Shown: in pieces, positions 1-6,604 of the stretch
Layout: every line of letters starts with the position of its first letter
How positions within the stretch are numbered: the stretch's first letter is position 1
NCBI GenBank assembly: GCA_001828445.1
Contig: MHYJ01000071.1
Span: 24,204 to 34,231 of the forward strand
DNA: 10,028 bases
Direction: 5' to 3'
Source of the DNA: Planctomycetes bacterium RBG_16_43_13
GTDB lineage: Bacteria; Planctomycetota; MHYJ01
Notes under the pieces: generated by a model
Seen by the model: only the letters and a program-made list of their open reading frames with translations
What the model was told of the DNA's origin: nothing
The model's database searches: none
Program-made: the position numbers and the translations under genes

Positions 1-1032
1 GAAGAGAGTCGCTTCGACAAGAAGGGTGGAGAGATATATGATATAAAAGTAAGGATTGCAGGTATCATCTCTCGCTATCTTCCTCTAATGGGTTTTATAA
101 TGAGTTCGGGAACACTGATGGTTCTACTTTTCGGTGGGCTTTATTCGGGTAGTGAGGGATTGACGGGAGGGGAGTTGGTAAGTTTTATATCGTATCTTGC
201 TTATTTATATTCCCCTCTGACAGCCGTTACATATTCTAATCATATTTTACAGAAGGTAACAATATCAGGGAAAAGGATATTAGAGATCTTGGATGAGAAG
301 ACGGAGGTTGCAGATGGCAACTTGAAATTAGATGTCTATGATTTTGAGGGTGGGATAGAATTTCGAGATGTTAGTTTTGATTATGGAGGGAAGACAGTTC
401 TTGATAATGTTAGTTTTAAGGTCGGTTATGGTGCTCGGGTTGGTTTAGTTGGCGAAACGGGGGCAGGTAAATCTACAATAGCGAAGTTGATGGTGCGGTT
501 TTATGACCCGAAGAGCGGCAGTGTAATAATTGGCGGAAATGACGTAAGGCGTTTTACATTGTCTTCTTTGCGAACTGCATTAACAATGGTTTTACAGGAT
601 GATTTTTTGTTCTGTGATACTATAAGGAACAATCTTTTGTTTGGTGGTTTTGATGAGAGTGAAGGAGTGGTAAGCAAGGTTGTTTCAACTATCTTTGGTG
701 ATAGTTTGAGAGATAGATTTCCTAAATGTCTTGATACCATCGTTGGTGAAAGGGGGCTTTCTCTGTCAGCTGGTGAGCGGCAGTTATTGTGCATAGCACG
801 AGCCCTTCTTCGAAAGCCGAAGGTGCTGATTTTAGATGAGGCGACCTCATCACTCGATATAGATACAGAAAGGCGGGTATTGGATAATGTATTTGACGAA
901 CTGAAAGATAGCACAATAGTTGTTATTTCACATCGTGCAAGTGCGCTACAGAATTGTGAGAGATTGCTTGAGGTAAAAGATGGAAAGGTTCTTAATTCGA
1001 GTGTGCCGCTTCCAAAATATGAGGCACTTTAA
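1..1032 (+). CDS. ABC exporter, permease-ATPase fusion (3' part, MsbA-like)
   Basis: The reading frame is open from base 1, so the 5' end lies outside the window; the ATG at 88 is internal and not the start. The 343 visible residues hold the last part of the membrane domain (hydrophobic helices at about residues 27-47 and 58-74, ending in the usual linker before RILEILDE) and a complete ATPase domain. Visible motifs are an A-loop Tyr128, Walker A GETGAGKST (151-159), Q-loop Gln199, signature LSAGE (255-259, the family consensus being LSGGQ), Walker B VLILDE (275-280, catalytic Glu280), SSLD D-loop and H-loop His311. This is a type IV exporter half-transporter that would work as a homo- or heterodimer in the inner membrane. 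MsbA-like lipid export is possible given the LPS genes 5.5 kb away, but the substrate cannot be read from this part; peptide or drug export is equally open. The gene converges on the leftward cluster. Confidence 0.95.
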   Translation, partial: EESRFDKKGGEIYDIKVRIAGIISRYLPLMGFIMSSGTLMVLLFGGLYSGSEGLTGGELVSFISYLAYLYSPLTAVTYSNHILQKVTISGKRILEILDEKTEVADGNLKLDVYDFEGGIEFRDVSFDYGGKTVLDNVSFKVGYGARVGLVGETGAGKSTIAKLMVRFYDPKSGSVIIGGNDVRRFTLSSLRTALTMVLQDDFLFCDTIRNNLLFGGFDESEGVVSKVVSTIFGDSLRDRFPKCLDTIVGERGLSLSAGERQLLCIARALLRKPKVLILDEATSSLDIDTERRVLDNVFDELKDSTIVVISHRASALQNCERLLEVKDGKVLNSSVPLPKYEAL

Positions 1033-1057
1033 CTCATTTTGTGCGATTCTTCGAGTT

Positions 1058-1094
1058 TAGGTGGTATCTCTGGTCATTTTTCTCGCCCCACCTA
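1058..1094. repeat. Inverted repeat in convergent spacer
   Basis: TAGGTGG (1058-1064) pairs perfectly with CCACCTA (1088-1094) across a 23-base loop. Allowing one bulged T at 1095, three further A-T pairs extend the stem. It lies 25 bases after the stop of the ABC exporter, so it may help end or stabilise that transcript. No run of T follows on either strand, so a simple intrinsic terminator is not well supported. Confidence 0.4.
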
Positions 1095-1103
1095 TAAAAA
1101 TAC

Positions 1104-1149
1104 TTTTGTGCTTTTACGGGGTATCTGATAAACAATCAGAGGCACAAAA
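1104..1149 (-). terminator. Nested hairpin, probable terminator of the Hc1-like gene
   Basis: An outer 8-bp stem, TTTTGTGC (1104-1111) with GCACAAAA (1142-1149), encloses an inner 6-bp stem, TCTGAT (1124-1129) with ATCAGA (1135-1140), which has a 5-base loop. Read on the minus strand it begins 19 bases after the stop of the Hc1-like gene and is followed by the T-rich GTATTTTTAT, which fits an intrinsic terminator. On the plus strand the following bases are less T-rich, so action on the ABC exporter transcript is less sure. A third copy of TTTTGTGC lies at 1037-1044. The remainder of the spacer 1033-1168 shows no gene. Confidence 0.5.
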
Positions 1150-1168
1150 TAGTAGTTTCTCGCCGCTT

Positions 1169-1360
1169 TTATTGTTGTTTCGGTTCGCCTTTCTTCATTG
1201 TTTGGATTTCTATGCGGCACTCTTGTGCTAACTTTTTTATTGCTTGAAGGGATTTTCTTGCGCGCATAGCGGCAACCTTTTTCCCACCTGCAAATTCCTC
1301 GTATTCTGTCTTTGCCTCCGTTACCAACCTTGCCAGTTCATCATACTTTTCAGCACCCAT
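1169..1360 (-). CDS. Hc1-like small histone H1-like protein
   Basis: A 63-residue, lysine/arginine-rich, predicted all-helical protein. The central block GGKKVAAMRARKSLQAIKKL (residues 25-44) followed by AQECRIEIQ matches the pattern I know from the short Hc1-type histone H1-like proteins of Bacteroidota, Chlamydiota and Planctomycetota, where a conserved core GNKAAGxRxRK is followed by an L-x-x-L-AQE helix. Members of that family are taken to bind DNA non-specifically and help compact the nucleoid. The acidic first helix (residues 3-23) and basic second half are visible. The start is fixed by AAGGAGG five bases upstream. The gene is last in the leftward cluster but has its own promoter-like sequence within the end of the upstream peptidase gene. 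Family assignment is by remembered pattern; DNA binding is not proven. Confidence 0.75.
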   Translation of the reverse strand: MGAEKYDELARLVTEAKTEYEEFAGGKKVAAMRARKSLQAIKKLAQECRIEIQTMKKGEPKQQ

Positions 1361-1365
1361 ATGTT

Positions 1366-1372
1366 CCTCCTT
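1366..1372 (-). promoter_or_regulatory. Consensus ribosome binding site of the Hc1-like gene
   Basis: CCTCCTT on the plus strand reads AAGGAGG on the minus strand, five bases before the ATG at 1360-1358. It is the strongest Shine-Dalgarno in the window and settles the start of this short gene. It suggests high expression, as expected for an abundant nucleoid protein. Confidence 0.85.
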
Positions 1373-1402
1373 ATTAGAAATTATTAACCTGTATAGAAGA
1401 TG

Positions 1403-1432
1403 AATATATAAGTTTTACTACTCTCCTGTCAA
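1403..1432 (-). promoter_or_regulatory. Sigma-70-like promoter for the Hc1-like gene
   Basis: On the minus strand a perfect -35 box TTGACA (plus-strand 1427-1432) is followed after 18 bases by TATATT (1403-1408, five of six matches to the -10 consensus). Transcription would begin near 1396, giving a leader of about 35 bases that contains the AAGGAGG site. The -35 box lies inside the last codons of the HExxH gene, so the small gene could be expressed separately from the genes before it. Prediction from sequence only. Confidence 0.6.
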
Positions 1433-2308
1433 TATAAATTTTATCCACTCTTTCTCTATTTCGTCTATATTGCCTATTTCAATCTCAAACACGTTGGGAG
1501 GACATTCTCCCTGCTTTTTTTCTTCGAGGAAATATTTTGAGAAGCTGTTCCTATATTTTCTGCCGGCGCCTTCGAGTAAAAAGTATACTAAAGTATGTGC
1601 CTCTGCATAATATATAGTGTTAGTTTCTGATGTAAACTGCTCCTGTTGTGATTTTATGATATTTTTAAGCGGGAGAAAATTGCCATTCTGCCGTGTAAGG
1701 GCGTCTTTCACGAACGCAAAATACTCTGCCTTTTTTCCGCCGAACTTGTAATTTTCTCTGCTGGCGATTGAACTCTCTTCAAAATATGTTGCAAGTCCTT
1801 CGCTAAGCCAAGGACTCCACATTGCCTTTGGAGCAGAGCGGTCAAGAACGGCGTGTGTTATCTCGTGGAAGAGCCCCTTTTTATCAGCGACAGGATTAGT
1901 CATTATGAGTGCTATATCTGACTTTATGCTATTGTAAAAGCCGCCATTGAAGGTTAGGTCTTGACGTAACTCCTTGCTGGCATACTGCTGAAATTCCGCA
2001 TCGTCTTTTAACAATGTTATTAATATTGGCTCATCAGTCCTTGTAAGGGAAAACGGTTTCTCGTATTCATTGAAGAATATTTCTACAAAGTTATCTATGT
2101 CTGCTTCTAAAGAGTGGGTGTAGCTACTGTTTCTGTGCCGAAATATCTTAAAATAACGCGTATCGTTTGTTACTGCATCGTAACCAACGCTTGCTAATTT
2201 TCTTGACTTATATAGACCTTCGGCTACTGCATAGAGGGCTGTGAATATTATCATAAACGGTAAGAAGAGGATTACGACCTTGTAGATTGAAAACTTCTCT
2301 TTACGCAT
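1418..2308 (-). CDS. Membrane-anchored HExxH metallopeptidase-like protein (DUF1570/peptidase MA type)
   Basis: The 296-residue protein has one N-terminal membrane segment (about 9-29) preceded by basic residues, so the rest most likely faces the periplasm. The zinc motif HEITH (148-152) is followed 18 residues after its second His by WLSEGLATYFE (167-177), whose Glu170 would be the third ligand, the gluzincin arrangement. The C-terminal part (YYAEAHTLVYFLLEGAG, then EIEKEWIKFI) aligns by eye with the C-terminus of the 855-residue protein at 4037-6604, so the two are related. Its ATG lies one base after the stop of the rhomboid gene, with AAGGGAG about 12 bases upstream, so translation is probably coupled. 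All expected zinc ligands are present, so activity is plausible; the substrate is unknown. It is short for the family, lacking TPR or lectin-like modules. Confidence 0.8.
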   Translation of the reverse strand: MRKEKFSIYKVVILFLPFMIIFTALYAVAEGLYKSRKLASVGYDAVTNDTRYFKIFRHRNSSYTHSLEADIDNFVEIFFNEYEKPFSLTRTDEPILITLLKDDAEFQQYASKELRQDLTFNGGFYNSIKSDIALIMTNPVADKKGLFHEITHAVLDRSAPKAMWSPWLSEGLATYFEESSIASRENYKFGGKKAEYFAFVKDALTRQNGNFLPLKNIIKSQQEQFTSETNTIYYAEAHTLVYFLLEGAGRKYRNSFSKYFLEEKKQGECPPNVFEIEIGNIDEIEKEWIKFILTGE

Positions 2309-2309
2309 A

Positions 2310-3140
2310 TTACAGTTCTGCTCCCTTCTCGGATAGGACTTTGCTTGCCTTTTTGAGTATGTTTTTTTCGTAGTTTGTCAAACTTTGCATACCCTCCTTG
2401 TTTATTTTTTCTAATATTTTATCTACCTCTTTTTGCAGTTCGAATGCCTTTAGAAAACGTGCTCGTGCCTTTTTCTTCTCCATATTCTCTATCATACTAT
2501 CTACAAATGGTTCTAACTTGTATATCAGGTAGCCGCAGGCGGCACCGCCTAAGTGAGCGGCGTTTGCTATACGTGTGGGTAGATTACTCATTGTATAGAA
2601 CAAATCTATTGCTACACATAGAAGAACTGCGTATTTTACCTTCATCGGGATGAGGAAAAAGAACAATATAGTGGTATTGGGCCACATCAGAGCGAAGATG
2701 ACCATTATACCCATAACAGCAGCCGAGGCGCCTATAGCTGGATATAATATAGCTCCACTACCAGCAATGTATTGATATACGCAATAGCATAGCCCCCCGT
2801 ATATGCCACAGGCAAGGTATGTGATAAGGAACTTGCGTCTTCCCCAAACCATATCAATCTCTCTTCCAAACATAAAGAGGAGCAACATATTTATTATTAT
2901 ATGAAATACACTTAGTGTGCTATGCAGAAAATTATATGTCAGGAATTGCCACAGCCAGAGTTTACTAACTGCCTTTGCTGGGACTAATCCTAAATAGTTT
3001 TCTGTGTTTATGTCAGCATATTGAGATATGAATTGTGATACAAATACGGCGATATTAGCTATTATGATTATCGTAACAGTCGACAAACGGTTTGAGAATT
3101 CATACTCCTCAAAAGGTGTTCTTGTTTCATAAAATCGCAT
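2310..3140 (-). CDS. Rhomboid family intramembrane serine protease
   Basis: A 276-residue polytopic membrane protein. Rhomboid marks are visible: WQFLTYNFLH (64-73), HIIIN (80-84, the oxyanion-side His and Asn), GASAAVMG (137-144) with catalytic Ser139, and AHLGG (195-199) with catalytic His196. Six hydrophobic stretches span roughly 20-208. Rhomboids cleave transmembrane helices of client proteins within the inner membrane. The usual GxSG is GxSA here, with the serine kept. A charged tail (about 213-276) ends in a helical motif, KINKEGMQSLTNYEKNILKK, of the kind seen at the end of many planctomycete rhomboids. No Shine-Dalgarno precedes the ATG, while a -10-like TATAAA lies just upstream, so a leaderless message is possible. 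Co-transcription with the downstream HExxH gene is nearly certain from the one-base gap. Confidence 0.92.
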   Translation of the reverse strand: MRFYETRTPFEEYEFSNRLSTVTIIIIANIAVFVSQFISQYADINTENYLGLVPAKAVSKLWLWQFLTYNFLHSTLSVFHIIINMLLLFMFGREIDMVWGRRKFLITYLACGIYGGLCYCVYQYIAGSGAILYPAIGASAAVMGIMVIFALMWPNTTILFFFLIPMKVKYAVLLCVAIDLFYTMSNLPTRIANAAHLGGAACGYLIYKLEPFVDSMIENMEKKKARARFLKAFELQKEVDKILEKINKEGMQSLTNYEKNILKKASKVLSEKGAEL

Positions 3141-3142
3141 AG

Positions 3143-3176
3143 TTGCATTTTATAAAGGTGTGCAATTAAATGCAAA
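3143..3176 (-). promoter_or_regulatory. Possible leaderless promoter with inverted repeat before rhomboid gene
   Basis: On the minus strand TATAAA (plus 3149-3154) lies 8 bases before the ATG, with TTTGCA (plus 3171-3176) 16 bases further upstream as a weak -35. Transcription starting at the normal distance would begin at or within a couple of bases of the start codon, which fits the lack of a ribosome binding site. The same stretch carries an 8-bp inverted repeat, TTGCATTT (3143-3150) and AAATGCAA (3168-3175), which overlaps both boxes and could be an operator. The spacer 3141-3223 holds no other feature I can see. Confidence 0.4.
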
Positions 3177-3223
3177 TTATACGGAGCTACATTATCAAGT
3201 GGTTTGAACTGGCTTTAGGATGT

Positions 3224-3904
3224 TTACGCCTTCGCAGATGCTGTTCTTGCCTTTGATGGGCTTTCTGATTCGTCCTCTTCTGACGTTGTCCTGAGTTGAT
3301 ATATAATACCGAATATAAATACAGGCACGAAGACGAGAGTGATAATCAAGACACGAGTATGCAGGGACGCACTTTGTATGAAATTTCCTACTATTGCTGT
3401 CGTTACACCGTATGTTACAAAGGTGCTTCCTATGAGCGATGAATTTACTATAAAGAAAAACCTCGGGAATATAGCACCTAATCCGCCGCCGAACAGGAAA
3501 GCAACTGAGAGGGCAATATGTGTGCTATGTCCTTCTTCAAATAATGCAGGGAAGAAGACCGTGGCAACGCAAGCTGCAAGAAAGCCACCAAGCAAGATAC
3601 CGGTTAATCTCTTGAAAAATACTGTTATGATGAACCCTAAAAATGCACAGACCGCTACATACAGAAAAGTAATTACCCTTCCATCCGGGGATAAGTAACT
3701 TTTCAGTAGCAATCCTAACCAACCGCCTATTAGCATACCTGTAATGCCGAGGAAATATTTATTATGTTTCCATCCAAATAATAAGAACGCACCACCGAAT
3801 ATTATAGATAGGAGGGCTATTATATCAGAGAAATTTTTTCCTATGACTGTCTGTGGATATGATAGATTCAATCTTTCGAGAAATAGAACTATATTAGAAA
3901 TCAT
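3224..3904 (-). CDS. Seven-helix membrane protein, DUF4203/TMEM198-like
   Basis: The 226-residue protein is almost wholly hydrophobic, with about seven membrane segments (roughly 27-44, 50-68, 76-96, 99-120, 128-148, 151-175, 183-203) rich in Gly and Phe and a hydrophilic, Ser/Glu-rich C-terminal tail (206-226). The repeated pattern of a hydrophobic helix ending in a short turn and then a GG-rich helix (ITGMLIGGWLGLLL, TGILLGGFLAA) resembles the DUF4203/TM198-like family, whose function is not settled in bacteria. No catalytic or binding motif is visible. The start has AGGAG (plus-strand 3914-3918) nine bases upstream. It is the first gene of the leftward cluster, 83 bases before the rhomboid, with no clear terminator between, so the two may be partly co-transcribed. 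Role unknown. Confidence 0.65.
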   Translation of the reverse strand: MISNIVLFLERLNLSYPQTVIGKNFSDIIALLSIIFGGAFLLFGWKHNKYFLGITGMLIGGWLGLLLKSYLSPDGRVITFLYVAVCAFLGFIITVFFKRLTGILLGGFLAACVATVFFPALFEEGHSTHIALSVAFLFGGGLGAIFPRFFFIVNSSLIGSTFVTYGVTTAIVGNFIQSASLHTRVLIITLVFVPVFIFGIIYQLRTTSEEDESESPSKARTASAKA

Positions 3905-3986
3905 ATACTATTACTCCTATTATTTACAGTCGCACAGTATTTATCGACAACAGTTCCAACTTACTTTACAGGCAATAATTATATGG

Positions 3987-4015
3987 TTGACTTAATATTT
4001 ATAGTAGAGTATGAT
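3987..4015 (+). promoter_or_regulatory. Near-consensus sigma-70 promoter for the rightward genes
   Basis: TTGACT (3987-3992) and TATGAT (4010-4015) are separated by exactly 17 bases, each matching five of six consensus positions. The transcript would start near 4022 and reach the ATG at 4037 after a short leader containing GGTGA (4026-4030), six bases before the start. This is the best promoter in the window and lies in the 132-base divergent spacer 3905-4036. It probably drives the 855-residue protein and, through the tight junctions downstream, kdsD and lptC. Confidence 0.7.
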
Positions 4016-4036
4016 TTCACACATTGGTGAGATTGT

Positions 4037-6604
4037 ATGATAAATTATCAGAGTAAAAAATGGCTGCTACTGATAACCCTGTCGTCTATTGTTTTGGCTC
4101 TTACATCCTCATCTTACTACTGTCAGGACGAGAAAGGTGCTAATGATAGGAAGGCGAGTGGAGATGCTAAGAAGAAGTTCCAAGCTGCTCTTGCTGAGTG
4201 GGGAAAGAATCTCAAAGAGACGGCTCTAAAACATCTGGACGAAGCTAAATCTGCCCTTGAAGATGATGCTAAGGAAAGAGAAAAGCTACTTGCCGCGGCA
4301 AAGGATAAGATGAAAAAAGAGCGACTATCTCTTACCCTGAAAGGCGGCACCAAATTAATTGGTGTTCAGTTACTAAAATACTCAGAAGACACATTTACTG
4401 TCTCGTTTTATGGAGAAGGGGGTGGCACCGGTGAAATAGTACTTGGTTGGGATATACTGAACCAGCAGAGTGCACTTTCCCTGATTCGGCTTCTCTATAA
4501 GGATTTAGGTGCGAAAGGACGTTACGAGATTGGTAAGTTTTGTCTATCTCGACGATTCTGGAAAGATGCTAAAACAGAGTTTGATTTAGCAGCTAAGTTG
4601 GACCCTTCTTTGGCAGATAGGATTCCTGACTTATCAAAGCTTATTGCTAATGAGGCGTCCTTTCAAGGCACGGCGAAGCCGGTTGGTGCTGATATGTTGC
4701 GTATCTCATACGATTTCTCAGATGATGACCATCTGAAAGATTTTAAGACACAGGCACAGGGAGTAACATCTCGTATAAATAATAGAGGAATAGAGTTGGG
4801 AAGTAAGAGCAACTTTGTATTCTCTCTTAAAGACGCAGTATTTGAGAATGAAATCGAGATAGATGCTACAATGACTATCTCTACTACTATGCCTGTTCAG
4901 TTCTATACATTTTTCTCCCAGTTGGGGAAGGGCTATATTTTTGGACTAAATACACAAAATGGTAATGTGATAATTAAGCGTAATGGCCAAGATGGCCAGG
5001 ATATCATTGGTAAATCTTCTTCAGTCAAGGTTCAGCCGAATCGTCCCTATAAACTTAAGATCATTGCAAAGGGCGGCAATCTAAAACTCTACTTGGATGA
5101 CGTAGAGGTGGTGTCTGGAAATGATTCTTCTTATACAAGTGGTGGAATAATGTTTGGTGGTTCTGCTGGTGTATTACGGTTTGAAAACCTTGCCATCGAA
5201 GGAAAGGTAAATCCTGACTGGTTAAAGAAGTCATTTGCAGAGTTAGAGGTTTTGGTTCGTAGAGCCATTATTGATGATCTTGCTCCGAAAAAGAAGGAGA
5301 AGAAAGAAATTGATTTTAGTGTGAGCGCCGAGCTTGACATCTATAAGGAGATTATACCACAGGAGGGAATTGCCGCCTATATGAAGGGCAAAGATTTATA
5401 TAAGCAATATATTCTAAAAGACCGCTCGCCTGCAACTTTGCAACAATCAATCCAGGCATTTGATGAATGTATAAAAATTACTATGGAATACCCAGCCTCA
5501 TTCTTTATGCGTGCAATATGCTATTTATATATTGGTAATCAGAAACAGTTTCTTGATGATGTAGAACAAGCTATAAAGCTATCTCCGTATTTCTATGACG
5601 CATATAAGATAAGAGGTGATATTCTTATGAGCCAGATGAAGTATAGAGAGGCAATACGAGATTATGAGAAGGCAATAGAAATAAAGCCGGACTTTGCTGA
5701 GGCGTATGCGGCTCGAGGTTATATGCAATTTGTTTCAGAGGTCTATGATAAGGCAATCTACGATTTTAATATAGCTACTAAGCTTGATCCAGATGATTCA
5801 ACGATAAAAAATATGCGTAAGAGGGCTATACATGTTATAAACGGCCCTCAATGGACTACAACATACACTAAAACTACAGAACACTATATAGTTAAGACAG
5901 ATATAAGTCAGCAGAGATGTGATAACTATGCCAGGAAGTTGGAGGCAATTTATAAATATTATACAGAGAGCTTTAATTACACCGAAAAACCAAAACGCAA
6001 GTCAAAGGTGTTAATATTTAATACAAAAGAAGGTTATTTTACATATGCTGAACTAATTATCGACCAACGTATCGAGAATACGCTCGGGTTTTATCAACCT
6101 ATGTATAAAGAATTGCTTCTTTTTGAGGATATAGATATTGCAAAGACAGAGCAAGTGCTATTCCATGAGGGGTTCCATCAGTTCTTAGATCTTTTAGCAC
6201 CGCGTCCTCCACAATGGTATAATGAGGGTGCAGCAGAGTATTTTGGCGCTACCAAAGTAGAAAATGATAAGATTACCCAGACGGCTATGATATTAGAGGG
6301 ACGACTAGCTAATCTCAAGCAGTTGGTTATGAAAGGAAGATATTACAAGTTTGATGATATAATGAAAGAAAGTCAGGCACAATTTTATGGTCCTGATGCC
6401 CCTTATAAATATGCCCAAGCGTGGTCTATGGTACATTTCTTTTATCAATATCAAGGGGGGAAATATAAGAGTCCAATAACTAAATATTTTGAAGCAATAA
6501 GGGATGGGAAAGATATAGGTGCATGCTACAATGAAACGTTTGGTAAACTCAATATAAAGGAGATTGAGGACGAATGGCTGAAGTATGTGAAAGGATTGAA
6601 ATGA
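4037..6604 (+). CDS. Exported multi-domain HExxH metallopeptidase-like protein with TPRs (DUF1570-like)
   Basis: An 855-residue protein with an N-terminal signal or anchor helix (about 9-26). Visible modules in order: a charged, probably coiled-coil helix (40-97); a short beta module beginning LKGGTKLIG (101-155), of a type common in planctomycete proteins; a lectin-fold segment (222-388) with the YDFSDDDHL opening and an LKLYLDDVEV strand, like LamG or DUF1080 domains; three to four TPRs (about 449-590, e.g. YREAIRDYEKAIEIKPDFAEAYAARG); and a C-terminal gluzincin-like domain with HEGFH (710-714) and WYNEGAAEYF (727-736, Glu730 the likely third ligand). The lectin fold and TPRs suggest carbohydrate or protein binding in the periplasm or at the cell surface. 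Cys29 is not in a standard lipobox, so a lipoprotein is not supported. Its C-terminus resembles the small HExxH protein at 1418-2308. The stop overlaps the kdsD start. The substrate is unknown. Confidence 0.85.
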   Translation: MINYQSKKWLLLITLSSIVLALTSSSYYCQDEKGANDRKASGDAKKKFQAALAEWGKNLKETALKHLDEAKSALEDDAKEREKLLAAAKDKMKKERLSLTLKGGTKLIGVQLLKYSEDTFTVSFYGEGGGTGEIVLGWDILNQQSALSLIRLLYKDLGAKGRYEIGKFCLSRRFWKDAKTEFDLAAKLDPSLADRIPDLSKLIANEASFQGTAKPVGADMLRISYDFSDDDHLKDFKTQAQGVTSRINNRGIELGSKSNFVFSLKDAVFENEIEIDATMTISTTMPVQFYTFFSQLGKGYIFGLNTQNGNVIIKRNGQDGQDIIGKSSSVKVQPNRPYKLKIIAKGGNLKLYLDDVEVVSGNDSSYTSGGIMFGGSAGVLRFENLAIEGKVNPDWLKKSFAELEVLVRRAIIDDLAPKKKEKKEIDFSVSAELDIYKEIIPQEGIAAYMKGKDLYKQYILKDRSPATLQQSIQAFDECIKITMEYPASFFMRAICYLYIGNQKQFLDDVEQAIKLSPYFYDAYKIRGDILMSQMKYREAIRDYEKAIEIKPDFAEAYAARGYMQFVSEVYDKAIYDFNIATKLDPDDSTIKNMRKRAIHVINGPQWTTTYTKTTEHYIVKTDISQQRCDNYARKLEAIYKYYTESFNYTEKPKRKSKVLIFNTKEGYFTYAELIIDQRIENTLGFYQPMYKELLLFEDIDIAKTEQVLFHEGFHQFLDLLAPRPPQWYNEGAAEYFGATKVENDKITQTAMILEGRLANLKQLVMKGRYYKFDDIMKESQAQFYGPDAPYKYAQAWSMVHFFYQYQGGKYKSPITKYFEAIRDGKDIGACYNETFGKLNIKEIEDEWLKYVKGLK
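6591..6595 (+). promoter_or_regulatory. Ribosome binding site deciding the kdsD start
   Basis: AAGGA lies five bases before the ATG at 6601, which itself overlaps the preceding stop as ATGA (6601-6604). This spacing and the overlap favour 6601 over the in-frame ATG at 6574, which would add nine residues with no family counterpart that I know. Confidence 0.75.

Noticed and set aside
501..914. A 137-codon open frame antisense to the ATPase domain
   Set aside because: It lies wholly opposite conserved Walker and signature motifs, has a low-complexity Ser-rich product and no ribosome site; it is a by-product of the real gene.
3339..3698. A 119-codon open frame antisense to the DUF4203-like gene
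   Set aside because: The product has no recognisable motif or membrane plan, and the opposite frame gives a coherent seven-helix protein with a ribosome site.
3905..3960. A leftward promoter for the DUF4203-like gene (TTGTCG, 17 bases, GTAAAT)
   Set aside because: The -10 matches only three of six positions; a leftward promoter must exist nearby but cannot be placed with confidence.
4091..4126. A lipoprotein signal in the 855-residue protein (Cys29)
   Set aside because: The residues before the cysteine are Ser-Tyr-Tyr, not a lipobox, so only a general signal or anchor is supported.
6574..6600. An earlier in-frame ATG for kdsD
   Set aside because: The ATG at 6601 has AAGGA at five bases and the ATGA overlap with the previous stop; the nine extra residues do not resemble the family's N-terminus.
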